The notes: generated by a model not told the origin, from the sequence alone. A stretch of 64,000 bases of DNA from Spirochaeta cellobiosiphila DSM 17781 (GCF_000426705.1 NZ_AUFW01000019.1:1-64000), one strand, 5' to 3'; positions 44,010-54,069 are shown, counted from the stretch's first letter. A program made the numbers and translations.

Positions 44010-44768
44010 TTATACCAATTTACTTACCATTTCTTGTAAAACGTTCTTAATAAAATTTTGAATCTTCTTTTTATTTATGGGTTGTTTTCGATGATCGAAT
44101 ACTATTACGTACACAGGAACTTCATCAAGCCTTCCACCAAAAACTATTCCACTAGTTGTGATGAGAACACCCTTAAGCTTTAATTGTATATCTTCTATCA
44201 AAGTATTTTTCTTAAAGTCAATATATTCATCAAAAGAGCAAGCCATTCCAAAGGAACTAATATCTAGGATCCTACCATTAATCAGTCGCCCTTCATTTCT
44301 GATGTTTAAGGAGGCATTTCCCTGGTATCCTGTATTAACCCGAAGATATTTTCTCCTACCTTTTGCCTTATTTGATTCAAGAAAACTAACAATATTTTTA
44401 CGGCTTCCTTCAAAACCAGATTTTAATTCTATATAACTTACCTTAACTTTCCATTCGTTAAGAATTTTTTCTCGGATATCTTTATCTCTATTATTCGACA
44501 TAACAGCAATAGAAATTTCTAGTTCTGTACCATCTGGTGACAAACTATGTATAAATTCCATCCACTGGCTCAATGATAATTCTTCATCAATATCAATTAG
44601 TAATATAGAATTGGGATATTTAGAGCATATGAGAGGTACAACCTTATGTTTGTCCAAAACATAAACCTCATACTCTTGCGAAATCAGATAGTTAACTAAC
44701 TCCTCTTTTGTGCTATTAGGCAAGTAAACAAAAAATATCTTCTTACCATTTAATTCACTATCAGTCAT
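44010..44768 (-). CDS. PilZ domain protein with receiver-like N-terminus
   Basis: A 252-residue cytosolic protein. Residues 1-125 look like a degenerate receiver fold (ILLIDIDEELSLSQWMEFIH) without a clear phospho-acceptor set. Residues 138-250 are a PilZ domain: RKYLRVNTGYQG gives the RxxxR cyclic-di-GMP motif and ILDISSFGMACSF the second D-x-S-x-x-G motif. Cyclic-di-GMP binding is thus likely. It shares an operon with gcvH. Confidence 0.8.
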   Translation of the reverse strand: MTDSELNGKKIFFVYLPNSTKEELVNYLISQEYEVYVLDKHKVVPLICSKYPNSILLIDIDEELSLSQWMEFIHSLSPDGTELEISIAVMSNNRDKDIREKILNEWKVKVSYIELKSGFEGSRKNIVSFLESNKAKGRRKYLRVNTGYQGNASLNIRNEGRLINGRILDISSFGMACSFDEYIDFKKNTLIEDIQLKLKGVLITTSGIVFGGRLDEVPVYVIVFDHRKQPINKKKIQNFIKNVLQEMVSKLV

Positions 44769-44838
44769 AAAGCTAATTGTAATTCATTTACCTTTAAGTT
44801 CAAACAAATAACAATAACTAGTAACCTGATCAACTTAC

Positions 44839-44867
44839 TTGACTATATAAAATATAAAAGCTATATT
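44839..44867 (+). promoter_or_regulatory. Promoter of the sulfate transport operon
   Basis: TTGACT (44839-44844), a 17-base spacer and TATATT (44862-44867) lie 38 bases before the start codon of the substrate-binding protein. The boxes fit a sigma-70-type promoter. No operator was recognised. Confidence 0.55.
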
Positions 44868-44904
44868 CCTGATTATATTAGTAAAAATCGCAAGGGAGGC
44901 GACG

Positions 44905-45951
44905 ATGGGACACAAATCTAATTTATTATTTATCATTGCAATATTTGGATTGTTCATCAGCTGCAGCAATAAGACAGATGATAATCAAAAGGAATTGCTT
45001 CACGTTAGCTATGATATAGCGAGAGAAATCTTTAAGAATGAGAATACTGCTTTTGAACCTTGGTATAAGGAAAAAACAGGTGTTAACGTAAAAATTGAAC
45101 AAAGTCATGCTGGTTCTTCACGCCAAGCACGTTCCGTTGTAGATGGTGTTCCTGCCGATTTAGTATCAATGAACCAATTTCTTGATATTGATATGTTATA
45201 CCAAGAAACAAAAGACTCACCAGAAGGAAGCTTAATACCAAAAGACTGGTATACAAAGTATCCCAACAACTCAAATCCCTACTCTTCAACTATGGCTTTC
45301 GTAGTACGAAAAGGGAATCCGAAGAACATCAAAGACTGGTCAGACCTTGAACGAAATGATATTCAAATTGTAGCTCCTAACTATAAATCAACAGGCAATG
45401 GCCGTTTCAGTTATCTCTCAGCATGGGCATGGGGACTGAAAGAGAGTGGTAACAATCAAAACCTGGCCAGAGAATATGTGAAAAAAGTACTGCAACACAC
45501 TATACTCCAGGCTTCTGGGGGAAGAGCGGCAACCAATGCTTTTGTATCTGATGGTTTAGGAGATGTATTACTAACTTTTGAATCAGAAGTTAACTTGATA
45601 GCTCGAGACTTAGGGGATGGAGATTTTGAAGTTGTTGTACCTTCTTATGGAATTGATGCAAAGATGTATGTAGTTGTCGTAGAAAAAAATGCCAAAGAAA
45701 AAGGAAACCTTGAAGTAGCCAAAGCCTATTGGGATTTTTTATATACCAAAGAAGGTCAGGAAATCGTGGCTCAAAGTTACTACAGACCTTACAATAAAGA
45801 AGTCGCTGCTGAATATGCCAATCAATTACCTACCCTGGATTTATTCGAAGTTGAGGATGTGTTTGGTGGTTGGAAGAAAGCAAAGGAAGTCCATTTTGCC
45901 CAAGGCGGAACTTATGATCAGATTCAGGAAGAACTAGGTAATAACCAATAG
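44905..45951 (+). CDS. Sulfate/thiosulfate ABC transporter substrate-binding lipoprotein
   Basis: A 348-residue lipoprotein (lipobox FISC, Cys15) of the Sbp/CysP family: LLHVSYDIAREIFKNENTAF, QSHAGSSRQARSVVDG, VRKGNPKNIKDWSDLER, and GNGRFSYLSAWAW are family landmarks. It captures sulfate or thiosulfate for the following permease. GGGAGGCGACG gives the ribosome binding site. First gene of a four-gene operon. Confidence 0.93.
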   Translation: MGHKSNLLFIIAIFGLFISCSNKTDDNQKELLHVSYDIAREIFKNENTAFEPWYKEKTGVNVKIEQSHAGSSRQARSVVDGVPADLVSMNQFLDIDMLYQETKDSPEGSLIPKDWYTKYPNNSNPYSSTMAFVVRKGNPKNIKDWSDLERNDIQIVAPNYKSTGNGRFSYLSAWAWGLKESGNNQNLAREYVKKVLQHTILQASGGRAATNAFVSDGLGDVLLTFESEVNLIARDLGDGDFEVVVPSYGIDAKMYVVVVEKNAKEKGNLEVAKAYWDFLYTKEGQEIVAQSYYRPYNKEVAAEYANQLPTLDLFEVEDVFGGWKKAKEVHFAQGGTYDQIQEELGNNQ

Positions 45952-45975
45952 TATATGTGCTGATAGGAGGACTAT

Positions 45976-46809
45976 GTGATCTTTAAAAAGAAGGATAATA
46001 ATATACTCCCAGGTAAAAGCTTGAGCTTAACGATTGTACTAATGCACACTACCATAGTCCTTATCATTCCCTTGATAGCTTTAGTTATCAAGGGAACTTC
46101 TGTTGGACTATCTGGTATAATTCGTACACTTTTAACACCGGCCACTCTATACGCCATCAAATTAACTCTGGGAATTAGTGCTTTAGCTGCCTTATTTAAC
46201 CTAATAATGGGATTAATTACTTCCTGGGCTTTAGTCAGATATGATTTTCCAGGGAAATCTATTATGGACAGTATGCTTGATTTGCCTTTTGCTATTCCAG
46301 GTGCCGTTGGAGGTGTGGCCTTAGCAGCTTTTTTTGGAACAAAAAGTTTTTTAGGGGCGTTCCTTAAGCAATTTGATATACAGTTATCCTATTCCCCTAT
46401 AGGAATCTTCATAGCCTTGACTTTTGTTGGATTGCCATTTGTCGTTAGAAGTCTTCAGCCTGTAATTGAAGGACTTGATAAACAAGAAGAAGAAGCTAGT
46501 CTTCTCCTGGGAGCCTCTCCATTTAAAACATTTAAAGATGTTATATTCCCGGCCTTAATACCTGGCTTAATAAGTGGTTTTATCATGGCATTTGCCAGAG
46601 GTATAGGTGAATTCGGTACAGTCATCTTTATTGCAGGGAACCTCCCCTTCAAATCAGAAGTCCTAACGCAAATAATCTACAATAAGATTGACACCTATGA
46701 CACAGAAGGTGCGGCAGCTTTATCTTTGGCCATCTTAACTATTAGTTTGATAACATTGATTATATTTAACGCCATACAGAGCCATACATTGAGGAAGTCA
46801 AAAGCATGA
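45976..46809 (+). CDS. cysT: Sulfate ABC transporter permease, CysT/CysU type
   Basis: A 277-residue permease with six membrane helices. The EAA loop is EEEASLLLGASPFKTFKDVI, and ALVRYDFPGKSIMDSMLDLPFAIPGAVGGV-type landmarks (ALVRYDFPGKSI) identify the sulfate branch. It starts at GTG 45976 with AGGAGG upstream. It overlaps cysW by four bases (ATGA). Confidence 0.93.
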   Translation: MIFKKKDNNILPGKSLSLTIVLMHTTIVLIIPLIALVIKGTSVGLSGIIRTLLTPATLYAIKLTLGISALAALFNLIMGLITSWALVRYDFPGKSIMDSMLDLPFAIPGAVGGVALAAFFGTKSFLGAFLKQFDIQLSYSPIGIFIALTFVGLPFVVRSLQPVIEGLDKQEEEASLLLGASPFKTFKDVIFPALIPGLISGFIMAFARGIGEFGTVIFIAGNLPFKSEVLTQIIYNKIDTYDTEGAAALSLAILTISLITLIIFNAIQSHTLRKSKA

Positions 46810-47591
46810 AAAAAATATTGATAACAATTTCAACTTCCTACATTTTTATCTTCATTGTACTCCCTCTGTTTTCCTTATTATTAAGTGGCTTTAGTAAAGG
46901 TCCGGAAAAATGGCTAGAAGGTGTTTTACATTCAGATACAATACAAGCCTTTTTATTAAGTCTATCACTAATCGTCGTGTCCTTACCTTTTAATGCAATA
47001 TTTGGATTAGCAGCAGCATGGTTAATATGTCATTTTGATTTTCCAGGAAAAAAAGTGCTAAGAGCAACCCTAGACTTACCGCTCACAATAAGTCCAGTGG
47101 TCGCTGGACTAATGCTAATATTAGCTTATGGAAAGAATTCCCCAATAGGCGGATTCTTTGATCAATTAGGTTTTGCTATCATATTTAGTTGGCCTGGACT
47201 ATTCTTAGCCACTCTCTTCGTCACCTTTCCCTATGTAGCTAAAGAAATACTTCCCATTATGGAAGAGCAAGGGCACAACGAAGAAGAAGCAGGATTACTA
47301 CTTGGTGCCAATGGTTGGAAAGTATTCTTTCTCATTACTTTGCCCAAAATAAAGTGGGGACTCTTTTATGGCTTAATACTGGCAGCAGCGAGAGCCGCTG
47401 GAGAGTATGGTGCGGCTTCAGTAGTGTCAGGATTATTGAGAGGCAAAACAGTGACCTTACCCATACAAGTACAAATATATTTCAGTGAATATCAAACAAT
47501 CAGGTCATATGGAGCAGCGACGTTTTTCTTTGCTTTTGCTATCATTAGTCTAGTAGTAAAAAAAGTAGTCCAAAAGAAGAGAGGAGAATAA
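46806..47591 (+). CDS. cysW: Sulfate ABC transporter permease, CysW type
   Basis: A 261-residue permease with six membrane helices, homologous to the previous gene. The EAA loop reads EEEAGLLLGANGWKVFFLIT, and HFDFPGKKVLRATLDLPLTI and GKTVTLPIQVQIYF are CysW-like. It pairs with CysT in the membrane pore. The cysA start is three bases after its stop. Confidence 0.93.
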   Translation: MKKILITISTSYIFIFIVLPLFSLLLSGFSKGPEKWLEGVLHSDTIQAFLLSLSLIVVSLPFNAIFGLAAAWLICHFDFPGKKVLRATLDLPLTISPVVAGLMLILAYGKNSPIGGFFDQLGFAIIFSWPGLFLATLFVTFPYVAKEILPIMEEQGHNEEEAGLLLGANGWKVFFLITLPKIKWGLFYGLILAAARAAGEYGAASVVSGLLRGKTVTLPIQVQIYFSEYQTIRSYGAATFFFAFAIISLVVKKVVQKKRGE

Positions 47592-47594
47592 GAC

Positions 47595-48596
47595 ATGGAC
47601 GTACATGTGAACAATATACGGAAATCCTATGGAGACATTGAAGTACTACATAATATTGAATTAAATTTTACATCCGGTGGATTGTATGCCCTATTAGGAC
47701 CTTCTGGTTGTGGTAAAACAACTCTCTTAAGAACAATAGCAGGACTAGAAACAGCTGATTCAGGAAAGATCCTCATTGAAGGAATGGATCAGAACGGCAT
47801 TCACCCTAGAAAACGCAAGGTAGGTTTTGTTTTTCAACACTATGCCTTATTTAGACATATGTCTGTTTTTGACAATATAGCCTTCGGATTACGTGCTAAA
47901 AACAAAGAGCAACGTCCTAGCAAGGAAGAAATCGCGAAACAAGTCAAGGAGCTCATTCTCTTAGTTCAATTAGAGGGGCAACAAAATAAATATCCTGACC
48001 AGTTATCTGGAGGGCAAAAACAAAGGGTGGCTCTAGCTAGAGCTTTGGCCGTAAAACCCTCTCTACTCCTCCTTGATGAACCTTTTGGAGCTCTTGATGC
48101 CAATGTTCGGAAAGGTTTAAGACGCTGGTTAAAAAAACTTCATTCTCAGATGCATATTACCACTATCATGGTAACCCATGACCAGGAGGAAGCCCTGGAA
48201 GTCGCTGATAAAATTATTTTGATGAATGAAGGTAATGTAGAACAAGTAGGTACTCCACAGGAAATCTACGAAAAACCAGCCAATGAGTTTGTATATTCTT
48301 TCCTTGATACTGTAAATGTCTATCATCTTCGTAATGAGGATAAACAGGTCTTTGCCAGACCTCATGAAATAAAGATTAATGAAAAACCTCAATCAGAACA
48401 TGATGTTGAAGCAGTGGTCAAAGAAATAAGTTGGCTAGGAGCTCGTCTTAAAGTAGAAGTACAGCGCAAGGACAACGATCAATTATTGGAAGTCAGTATA
48501 TTACAGAAGGAAGGTCATGATTTGAATCTCAGCAAAGGAGATACTGTCTATCTACATCTCCAAGATTGGACAGTCTTTATGGGAGAAGGTATCTAA
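47595..48596 (+). CDS. cysA: Sulfate ABC transporter ATP-binding protein
   Basis: A 333-residue ABC ATPase. Walker A is GPSGCGKTT, signature [15 protein letters not shown], Walker [13 protein letters not shown], and the switch His in [10 protein letters not shown]. Residues 240-333 are a TOBE-like regulatory tail as in CysA ([11 protein letters not shown]). It powers the CysTW permease. Confidence 0.95.
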   Translation: MDVHVNNIRKSYGDIEVLHNIELNFTSGGLYALLGPSGCGKTTLLRTIAGLETADSGKILIEGMDQNGIHPRKRKVGFVFQHYALFRHMSVFDNIAFGLRAKNKEQRPSKEEIAKQVKELILLVQLEGQQNKYPDQLSGGQKQRVALARALAVKPSLLLLDEPFGALDANVRKGLRRWLKKLHSQMHITTIMVTHDQEEALEVADKIILMNEGNVEQVGTPQEIYEKPANEFVYSFLDTVNVYHLRNEDKQVFARPHEIKINEKPQSEHDVEAVVKEISWLGARLKVEVQRKDNDQLLEVSILQKEGHDLNLSKGDTVYLHLQDWTVFMGEGI

Positions 48597-48651
48597 TCAA
48601 TATTGAAGCATAAACTCTTCTCTATTGGTTTAAGCAATAGAGGAGAGAAAT

Positions 48652-50082
48652 ATGCATCCCCTAAATCAATTTGCAAAAACGAAACTGGGAATCAATTACT
48701 TATATCCCAAACAAATTCTCGTCATACACCAATTAATAGAGTCTTTTAAATCAAGGAATAATGATGAGGCTATCAATAATCATATCTATGTTATGCCAAC
48801 AGGAGCTGGTAAATCTCTTTGTTTTACCCTACCAGGATTGATTTGTCATACCCAAACCTTAATTATATTACCAATAAGAGCCTTAGTAGAAGATCAACAC
48901 CGTCGCCTAAGGGAACAAGGCTTAGACGTTGTAAAAATTATGGGTAGAGTAGATAAGGATTTGATCAAAGAACAATTTAATAAGTTGAGTCCTAATGGTT
49001 TTATCTTAGCAACTCCAGAATCTCTTTTGAATCCCCAATTTGACTATATAATACAATCACACAAAATAGGTTTTATGATCTGCGACGAAGCACATACTAT
49101 TAGTCAATGGGGTTTAACATTCAGGCCAACCCTACTAGAACTAGGAAAAATCCGATCAAAAATGACAATGGCTGTTTGCGGAGCTTTTACAGCCACAGCG
49201 ACCCCACAAGTACAACAAGACATAAAAAAACATCTATTTAATGATCACAGTGCAATAGAGCTATTATCAAGTCCTTTGAGAGATAATCTAAGATTATTCT
49301 ATATTAAGGTTCTAGATCCTCTTGTTAGTTTATATCACCTGCTAAACAAAACTCCTATTGTTTCAATAAGCAAAGAAGACCAGACTCTTATCCTTTATTT
49401 AACAAATTCCTGTATACTTATTTTTGTCTCAACACGCAATACAGCTGAGATTCTATGCCACCAAATCAGAAAAAGATATCCTGAAAGGGATGTATTTTAC
49501 TATCATGCGGGCTTAGAGATTGATCAAAAAAAGCATATAGAAAAGGAATATATGATCAGTACCAATGCTATATTGGTAGCTACCTGTGCTTATGGATTGG
49601 GTATAGACAAAAAGGATATTGGTTTAGTCATACATTATCAAGAACCAGAAGACCCAGAATCGTACTTACAAGAAGCTGGGAGAGCAGGAAGAAATGGTGA
49701 CACAGCGGCTAGTGTTGTGTTTGTACAAAGCTGTAAAAAAGAATCCTTCCTGCACCAGAAAAAATGCCGATATGAAACACTTATGGAATATTTCGATCAC
49801 ACCCTATCTTATTGTCCAGGTTGCGACATCTGCCATTCTAGCCATTCAAAAAAATCCTATAGTCTGAAAGCAGTACAATTGATTCATAGATACTATCATT
49901 ATGATAGCATCAAAGAAACATCAAAATGGTTAAAGGGATTACGTTCTCTTCATAATCCCTATTCCCCTTTTATTCCTGGTTACGGCCATCTAAAACATTG
50001 GGTAATGGATGATATAATAAGCATAAGTGATAAGAAGTTTAATTCTAAGATACGTCGTGATAAAGACTATTACTATCCTTAA
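48652..50082 (+). CDS. RecQ-family ATP-dependent DNA helicase
   Basis: A 476-residue RecQ helicase. Motif I is MPTGAGKSLCF, motif II CDEAHTISQWG, motif III FTATATP, and motif VI YLQEAGRAGRNG. A Cys4 zinc module follows (CRYETLMEY.. SYCPGCDICHS). The winged-helix part is shortened and an HRDC domain is absent, so it is a short RecQ. It lies 56 bases after cysA; GGAGAGAAAT is the ribosome binding site. It overlaps the convergent HAD gene by four bases. Confidence 0.9.
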   Translation: MHPLNQFAKTKLGINYLYPKQILVIHQLIESFKSRNNDEAINNHIYVMPTGAGKSLCFTLPGLICHTQTLIILPIRALVEDQHRRLREQGLDVVKIMGRVDKDLIKEQFNKLSPNGFILATPESLLNPQFDYIIQSHKIGFMICDEAHTISQWGLTFRPTLLELGKIRSKMTMAVCGAFTATATPQVQQDIKKHLFNDHSAIELLSSPLRDNLRLFYIKVLDPLVSLYHLLNKTPIVSISKEDQTLILYLTNSCILIFVSTRNTAEILCHQIRKRYPERDVFYYHAGLEIDQKKHIEKEYMISTNAILVATCAYGLGIDKKDIGLVIHYQEPEDPESYLQEAGRAGRNGDTAASVVFVQSCKKESFLHQKKCRYETLMEYFDHTLSYCPGCDICHSSHSKKSYSLKAVQLIHRYYHYDSIKETSKWLKGLRSLHNPYSPFIPGYGHLKHWVMDDIISISDKKFNSKIRRDKDYYYP

Positions 50083-50750
50083 TCACTCGTAAGCAGAGCT
50101 TTTACCTTATTGATTTCCACTACAGAAGCATTGGGAGATTGATATATGATAGAACTTTCATCCCATTGTTTTAGAGCCTCTTTATTATCATTAAAGGCAA
50201 TAACATCCATACCAGCACGTATCGCCGCTTCTACACCATGAATAGAATCTTCCAGAACAAGACAACTTTTAGGATCTAGAGACATTCTCTCTGCAGCCAT
50301 GAGAAAGACATCAGGATGAGGTTTGCCTTTACCAACCTCATCACTACTAGTAATAATGGGAAAAAAGGTATCTAACTTTGTAATTTTTAGTATCTCAGAT
50401 ATAATCTTCAAGGAGGATCCTGAGGCCACAGTCTGTTTTATTCTTTTTTGAGCGGCCCATTCGATTAACTGAACAACAGCAGGAAAAGGATTAACCCCTT
50501 TTTCCTTAGCTAACGCCAGATAGATTTGATCCTTTTCATACAATAAATCTTCTAAAGACTTTTTCAAGTTAAGCTTTTCAATAAAATATTGAACAAAAGC
50601 TCGACCTCCAGCACCAATGAACTTCTTATTTTCTTCTTCAGTATAGGATCCACCATAGTTTTCCACAAACTGCTTATCAGATTCATAGAAGATCGGTTCT
50701 GAGTCTACAATAGTCCCATCCAGATCGTAAATAATACCTTTATATTTCAT
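50079..50750 (-). CDS. HAD-superfamily phosphatase (beta-phosphoglucomutase-like)
   Basis: A 223-residue HAD hydrolase, subfamily IA. Motif I is YDLDGTIVDSE, motif II TVASGSS, motif III GKPHPDVFL with the catalytic Lys, and motif IV LVLEDSIHGVEAAIRAGMDV. A helical cap lies between motifs I and II. The substrate is a phosphosugar or similar; not assignable. It follows trpS by eight bases. Confidence 0.9.
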   Translation of the reverse strand: MKYKGIIYDLDGTIVDSEPIFYESDKQFVENYGGSYTEEENKKFIGAGGRAFVQYFIEKLNLKKSLEDLLYEKDQIYLALAKEKGVNPFPAVVQLIEWAAQKRIKQTVASGSSLKIISEILKITKLDTFFPIITSSDEVGKGKPHPDVFLMAAERMSLDPKSCLVLEDSIHGVEAAIRAGMDVIAFNDNKEALKQWDESSIIYQSPNASVVEINKVKALLTSD

Positions 50751-50758
50751 GGTTAGCC

Positions 50759-51814
50759 CTATTTCTTGTCCTGTGTTTTACGATACTTTTCTGCTTTTCG
50801 AGATATTTTATTCCAAATACCAGTCAATCCCATAGCTTTCTTTGCTGCAAGAACTGTTTGCCGTGCTTCTTCACGCATTTTTAAGGTGCCTTCATAAATA
50901 ATCTCATCCACAAGACCATTTTGACTTTCAAACTCATTCCTTTTCTCTCGAATGGGTTCAAGGAAGTTATTCAATGCTGTTGCGAGTTTTTGTTTGACTT
51001 CCACATCACCCACATTACCTGTCTCGTATCTTTGTTTTAGGTCTTCGACTTCTGCTTTATTAGGGTTAAATATGTCATGATATATAAAGACAGGATTCCC
51101 CTCTACTTTTCCGGGAATATCTGCACGAATACGATTAGGATCTGTATACATAGAATTGACCTTCTTAATAAGATCCTTTTCTGATTCAGATATTAAAATA
51201 GAATTGTTTAACGATTTGGACATTTTGGCATTACCATCAATCCCTACCAGAGTGGGAACTTCACCAATTAGTACATCAGGAATAGGAAAAACATCTCCAT
51301 AGAGGTAATTAAAGCGACGAGCTATTTCTCTCGTCAACTCTACATGAGATTCGTTGTCTTTGCCGACAGGGACAAGATTAGCTCGAGGCATTAGGATATC
51401 TCCCGCTTGAAGAACAGGATAACCTAAAAGACCTAAGGGCATTTCTGTAAGATTAGCCCCTTTAGCCATATCTTTTAAGCTAGGTATTCTTTGCAAACGT
51501 GGCACGGTTACCATCATCTCAAATATAAGGTTCAATTCATATATTTCTGAAACAGCTGATTGTAAATAGATGGTTGATTTACTTGGATCAATACCACAGG
51601 CTAAATAATCCAATACCATTTCTCTGGCATTATCGCTTATTCGTTCAATATCTTCTTTTGCTGGCTTTGTGGTAAGAGTATGGAGGTCAGCAATGATAAA
51701 AAAACAGTCATATTCATCTTGAAGTCTAACTCGTGAAGATAAACTACCGACATAATGTCCTAAGTGAAGTTTTCCTGTGGGCCTATCACCGGTTAGTATA
51801 CGTTTTTTATCCAT
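50759..51814 (-). CDS. trpS: Tryptophanyl-tRNA synthetase
   Basis: A 351-residue class I synthetase charging tRNA-Trp. The HIGH-type motif is GDRPTGKLHLGHYVGSL; the KMSKS motif is NAKMSKSLNNSI. LLGYPVLQAGDIL and GKDNESHVELTREIARRFN are standard landmarks. GAGAGGATAT provides the ribosome binding site. A short Lys-rich tail ends the protein. Confidence 0.96.
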   Translation of the reverse strand: MDKKRILTGDRPTGKLHLGHYVGSLSSRVRLQDEYDCFFIIADLHTLTTKPAKEDIERISDNAREMVLDYLACGIDPSKSTIYLQSAVSEIYELNLIFEMMVTVPRLQRIPSLKDMAKGANLTEMPLGLLGYPVLQAGDILMPRANLVPVGKDNESHVELTREIARRFNYLYGDVFPIPDVLIGEVPTLVGIDGNAKMSKSLNNSILISESEKDLIKKVNSMYTDPNRIRADIPGKVEGNPVFIYHDIFNPNKAEVEDLKQRYETGNVGDVEVKQKLATALNNFLEPIREKRNEFESQNGLVDEIIYEGTLKMREEARQTVLAAKKAMGLTGIWNKISRKAEKYRKTQDKK

Positions 51815-51882
51815 AATATCCTCTCATTGTTATAGTTCAACCACTATAACAAGGGAGTTTCTCTTTAGCAATACAGGATGAT

Positions 51883-52209
51883 CTAGAAAGCCTCAATGGC
51901 CTCTTCATAACTGTCATATATTTCCAATAGTCTTCCTAAACGTACCAGGTCAAATAGTATTTTTACGGATCTACCCACATTGCAGATCTTTATCTGTCCC
52001 TTTTTCTGATGCACACTTCTAAGAATGGCTAATATAGCCCCTAAACCTGCAGAATCAACAAATTCTAAGGATTGCATATCTAATAAAAGCTTACCCTCTT
52101 CTTCGACCTTCTCTAACAGTTCATTCTTAAAAGCCTTGTAACTATTCGTGTCTAATACCTTCATTTCAATGGATACTACTGAGATGCCCCGGTCTTTATA
52201 GATTTCCAT
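51883..52209 (-). CDS. STAS-domain anti-sigma factor antagonist
   Basis: A 108-residue STAS protein of the SpoIIAA type. The phospho-acceptor Ser lies in LEFVDSAGLGAILAILRSVH. It is expected to be switched by a serine kinase and a PP2C phosphatase encoded elsewhere. It starts eight bases after cheW on the same strand, so the two are co-expressed. Confidence 0.9.
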   Translation of the reverse strand: MEIYKDRGISVVSIEMKVLDTNSYKAFKNELLEKVEEEGKLLLDMQSLEFVDSAGLGAILAILRSVHQKKGQIKICNVGRSVKILFDLVRLGRLLEIYDSYEEAIEAF

Positions 52210-52217
52210 ACCTTTAC

Positions 52218-52736
52218 CTATGCCATGATTTTATCATTTATACTGTCAACATCTTCCGAATAAAGGATTTTTTCCACATCAAGGATGATTTTTACAGATT
52301 CACCAACTTTCCCAAGACCAGAAATGTATCTATCTTTTCCATTTGTTTTACGAAATGATGGTGGAGGAGCAATATCATGGGGAAAAATATCATGTACTTC
52401 CGCTACTGTATCTACGATAAAACCCATCTGTGTAGAATCTAGTTTCACAATAATGATACAGGTTCTGTCATCATACTCCCGGGCAGTCATATTAAAGCGA
52501 AGTCGTAAGTCCATAACAGGAATAACGGCACCTCTTAAATTAATCACACCCTTAATATAAGATGGCAAATCAGGAACTTCTGTTATTTTCTGTAATTCTA
52601 TAATGTTAATAACATACTTAATGCCAACTCCGTATATTTCCGTTCCTAAGTTAAATAGAAGATATTTATTATCCTGGGTATTATCATCATCATCCTCTAC
52701 CCAGAGTAGGTTGTCGTCTTTGTTGTCCTTATTCAT
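52218..52736 (-). CDS. cheW: Chemotaxis coupling protein CheW
   Basis: CheW links chemoreceptors to CheA. The 172-residue form starts at ATG 52736, chosen because GGGGGAGG lies just upstream; a longer in-frame start is less likely. An acidic N-terminal leader (DDNLLWVEDDDDNTQDN) precedes the CheW fold: FNLGTEIYGVGIKYVINIIE, PSYIKGVINLRGAVIPVMDL and MGFIVDTVAEVHDI. The leader is longer than usual. No other chemotaxis genes adjoin apart from the STAS gene; cheY lies 5 kb away. Confidence 0.92.
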   Translation of the reverse strand: MNKDNKDDNLLWVEDDDDNTQDNKYLLFNLGTEIYGVGIKYVINIIELQKITEVPDLPSYIKGVINLRGAVIPVMDLRLRFNMTAREYDDRTCIIIVKLDSTQMGFIVDTVAEVHDIFPHDIAPPPSFRKTNGKDRYISGLGKVGESVKIILDVEKILYSEDVDSINDKIMA

Positions 52737-52838
52737 TACAACCTCCCCCTTTGGCTTAAGTCTAATAGAGTTCATTTAAATATCAAGAACTTTCCCATAT
52801 TGCTAGTTAAAACAAAAATATGTCACTATATTAGCAAT

Positions 52839-53531
52839 ATGATCAGTAATTTAAAGCTTTTACTGCCTATTGCCTTACTCTTTCTGCTAGGCAGTTGTTC
52901 AACACTAGAAGTAATTGATAGTTGGGGACCCGGGAATAATCCCTTAGCCAAACAACAACAGCAACGATCTCAAAATCAAACTCATATTCAAACAAGTCTT
53001 GTTCAATCAGCCCGGAGTTTTGTAGGTAGACAGAACTTATGGGTTAGAAATGAATCCTTTCGTATGGACTGTAGTGGCTTGGTTTTAGCTATATACTGGT
53101 CAGTAGGCATTGATTTGGCCCAAGATTATGATCAGTATGTTGGCAATGGCGTTGACCGGATATATAAAACGCTTCAAGACAAAGGACTCCTATATAAAAC
53201 CCAATACCCCCAGCCGGGAGACCTCATATTCTTTGATAATACCTATGATTACAACGATAATGGACTCTGGGATGATCCGTTAACCCATGTTGCCATGGTG
53301 GTATCTGTTGATTCCCAAGGGCAAATCGAATACATCCATGACAATTACAGCAAAGGCATTGTTATTGAAAAAATGAATTTACTCCATCCTGATATTTATG
53401 AGACAAATAAGGGTTCCAAAAGAATAAGATATAATTCCCCTATGCGTATGAAGATACCGGGAAAACCCCATCCTGATAAATGGCTCAGTTCTCATCTAAT
53501 GCGTAATTTTGGTTCTGCATACAAGATATAG
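52839..53531 (+). CDS. NlpC/P60-family lipoprotein (peptidoglycan hydrolase-like)
   Basis: From ATG 52839 the protein has a lipoprotein signal, LKLLLPIALLFLLGSC. The NlpC/P60 catalytic triad is visible: Cys in MDCSGLVLAIYWS, the PGDLIFFDNTYDYNDNG segment and His in DPLTHVAMVVSV. A spacer rich in Gln follows the lipid anchor. It likely cuts peptide links of peptidoglycan. An upstream in-frame TTG at 52800 is possible; no good ribosome binding site distinguishes them. Confidence 0.85.
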   Translation: MISNLKLLLPIALLFLLGSCSTLEVIDSWGPGNNPLAKQQQQRSQNQTHIQTSLVQSARSFVGRQNLWVRNESFRMDCSGLVLAIYWSVGIDLAQDYDQYVGNGVDRIYKTLQDKGLLYKTQYPQPGDLIFFDNTYDYNDNGLWDDPLTHVAMVVSVDSQGQIEYIHDNYSKGIVIEKMNLLHPDIYETNKGSKRIRYNSPMRMKIPGKPHPDKWLSSHLMRNFGSAYKI

Positions 53532-53558
53532 GTTCCTTCTTTTTTTCTTGAAACGCTA

Positions 53559-53587
53559 TTGACAGTGTGTTACCATTACTTTTATAC
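53559..53587 (+). promoter_or_regulatory. Promoter of the nrdR-nrdD operon
   Basis: TTGACA (53559-53564), 17 bases, TTATAC (53582-53587), 26 bases before the nrdR start codon. The -35 box is perfect. No clear pair of NrdR boxes was seen around it. Confidence 0.6.
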
Positions 53588-53613
53588 ACTTACCACACTA
53601 TGAAGGAATATAT

Positions 53614-54069
53614 ATGAAATGTCCCCTGTGCGGAAGCCTCGATGATAAAGTGCTGGAATCAAGACAGAACATAAGTGGTACCTCTATCAGACGAAGAAGA
53701 GAATGTAACTCCTGTGCTTATCGCTTCACTTCGTATGAGAGAATTGAAGAAACACCTCTTATGGTTATCAAATCTGATGGAAGACGACAGCCCTTTGATA
53801 TAAAGAAGATAGAAAGAGGGTTAAACAGAGCTCTTGAAAAGCGCGCTGTACCTAGTGTCACCATCGAAAACATCCTTAACAAGATTGAAGATGAAGCGGC
53901 TATCCTGGGGAAAGCAAGTCATGAAATCCCTTCTATTCAGATTGGAGAAATAGTATTGAAAAAGCTCTATGAACTAGATCGTGTGGCTTACATCCGTTTT
54001 GCATCCGTTTATAAAAAATTCAATGATGTGGCTGAATTTGTGAACGAAATTGAAAAGATAGAGGATTAG
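53614..54069 (+). CDS. nrdR: Transcriptional regulator NrdR
   Basis: A 151-residue regulator of ribonucleotide reductase genes. An N-terminal zinc ribbon (MKCPLCGSLDDKVLESR, then RRRRECNSCAYRFTSYE) is followed by an ATP-cone (MVIKSDGRRQPFDIKKIERG). YIRFASVYKKFNDVAEF ends the family core. It leads the operon with nrdD eight bases downstream, fitting feedback control of dNTP synthesis. Confidence 0.96.
   Translation: MKCPLCGSLDDKVLESRQNISGTSIRRRRECNSCAYRFTSYERIEETPLMVIKSDGRRQPFDIKKIERGLNRALEKRAVPSVTIENILNKIEDEAAILGKASHEIPSIQIGEIVLKKLYELDRVAYIRFASVYKKFNDVAEFVNEIEKIED

Noticed and set aside
53530-53613. NrdR box pair upstream of nrdR
   Set aside because: Fragments such as ACACTAT occur, but no 16-bp palindromic box pair matching the known consensus could be read.
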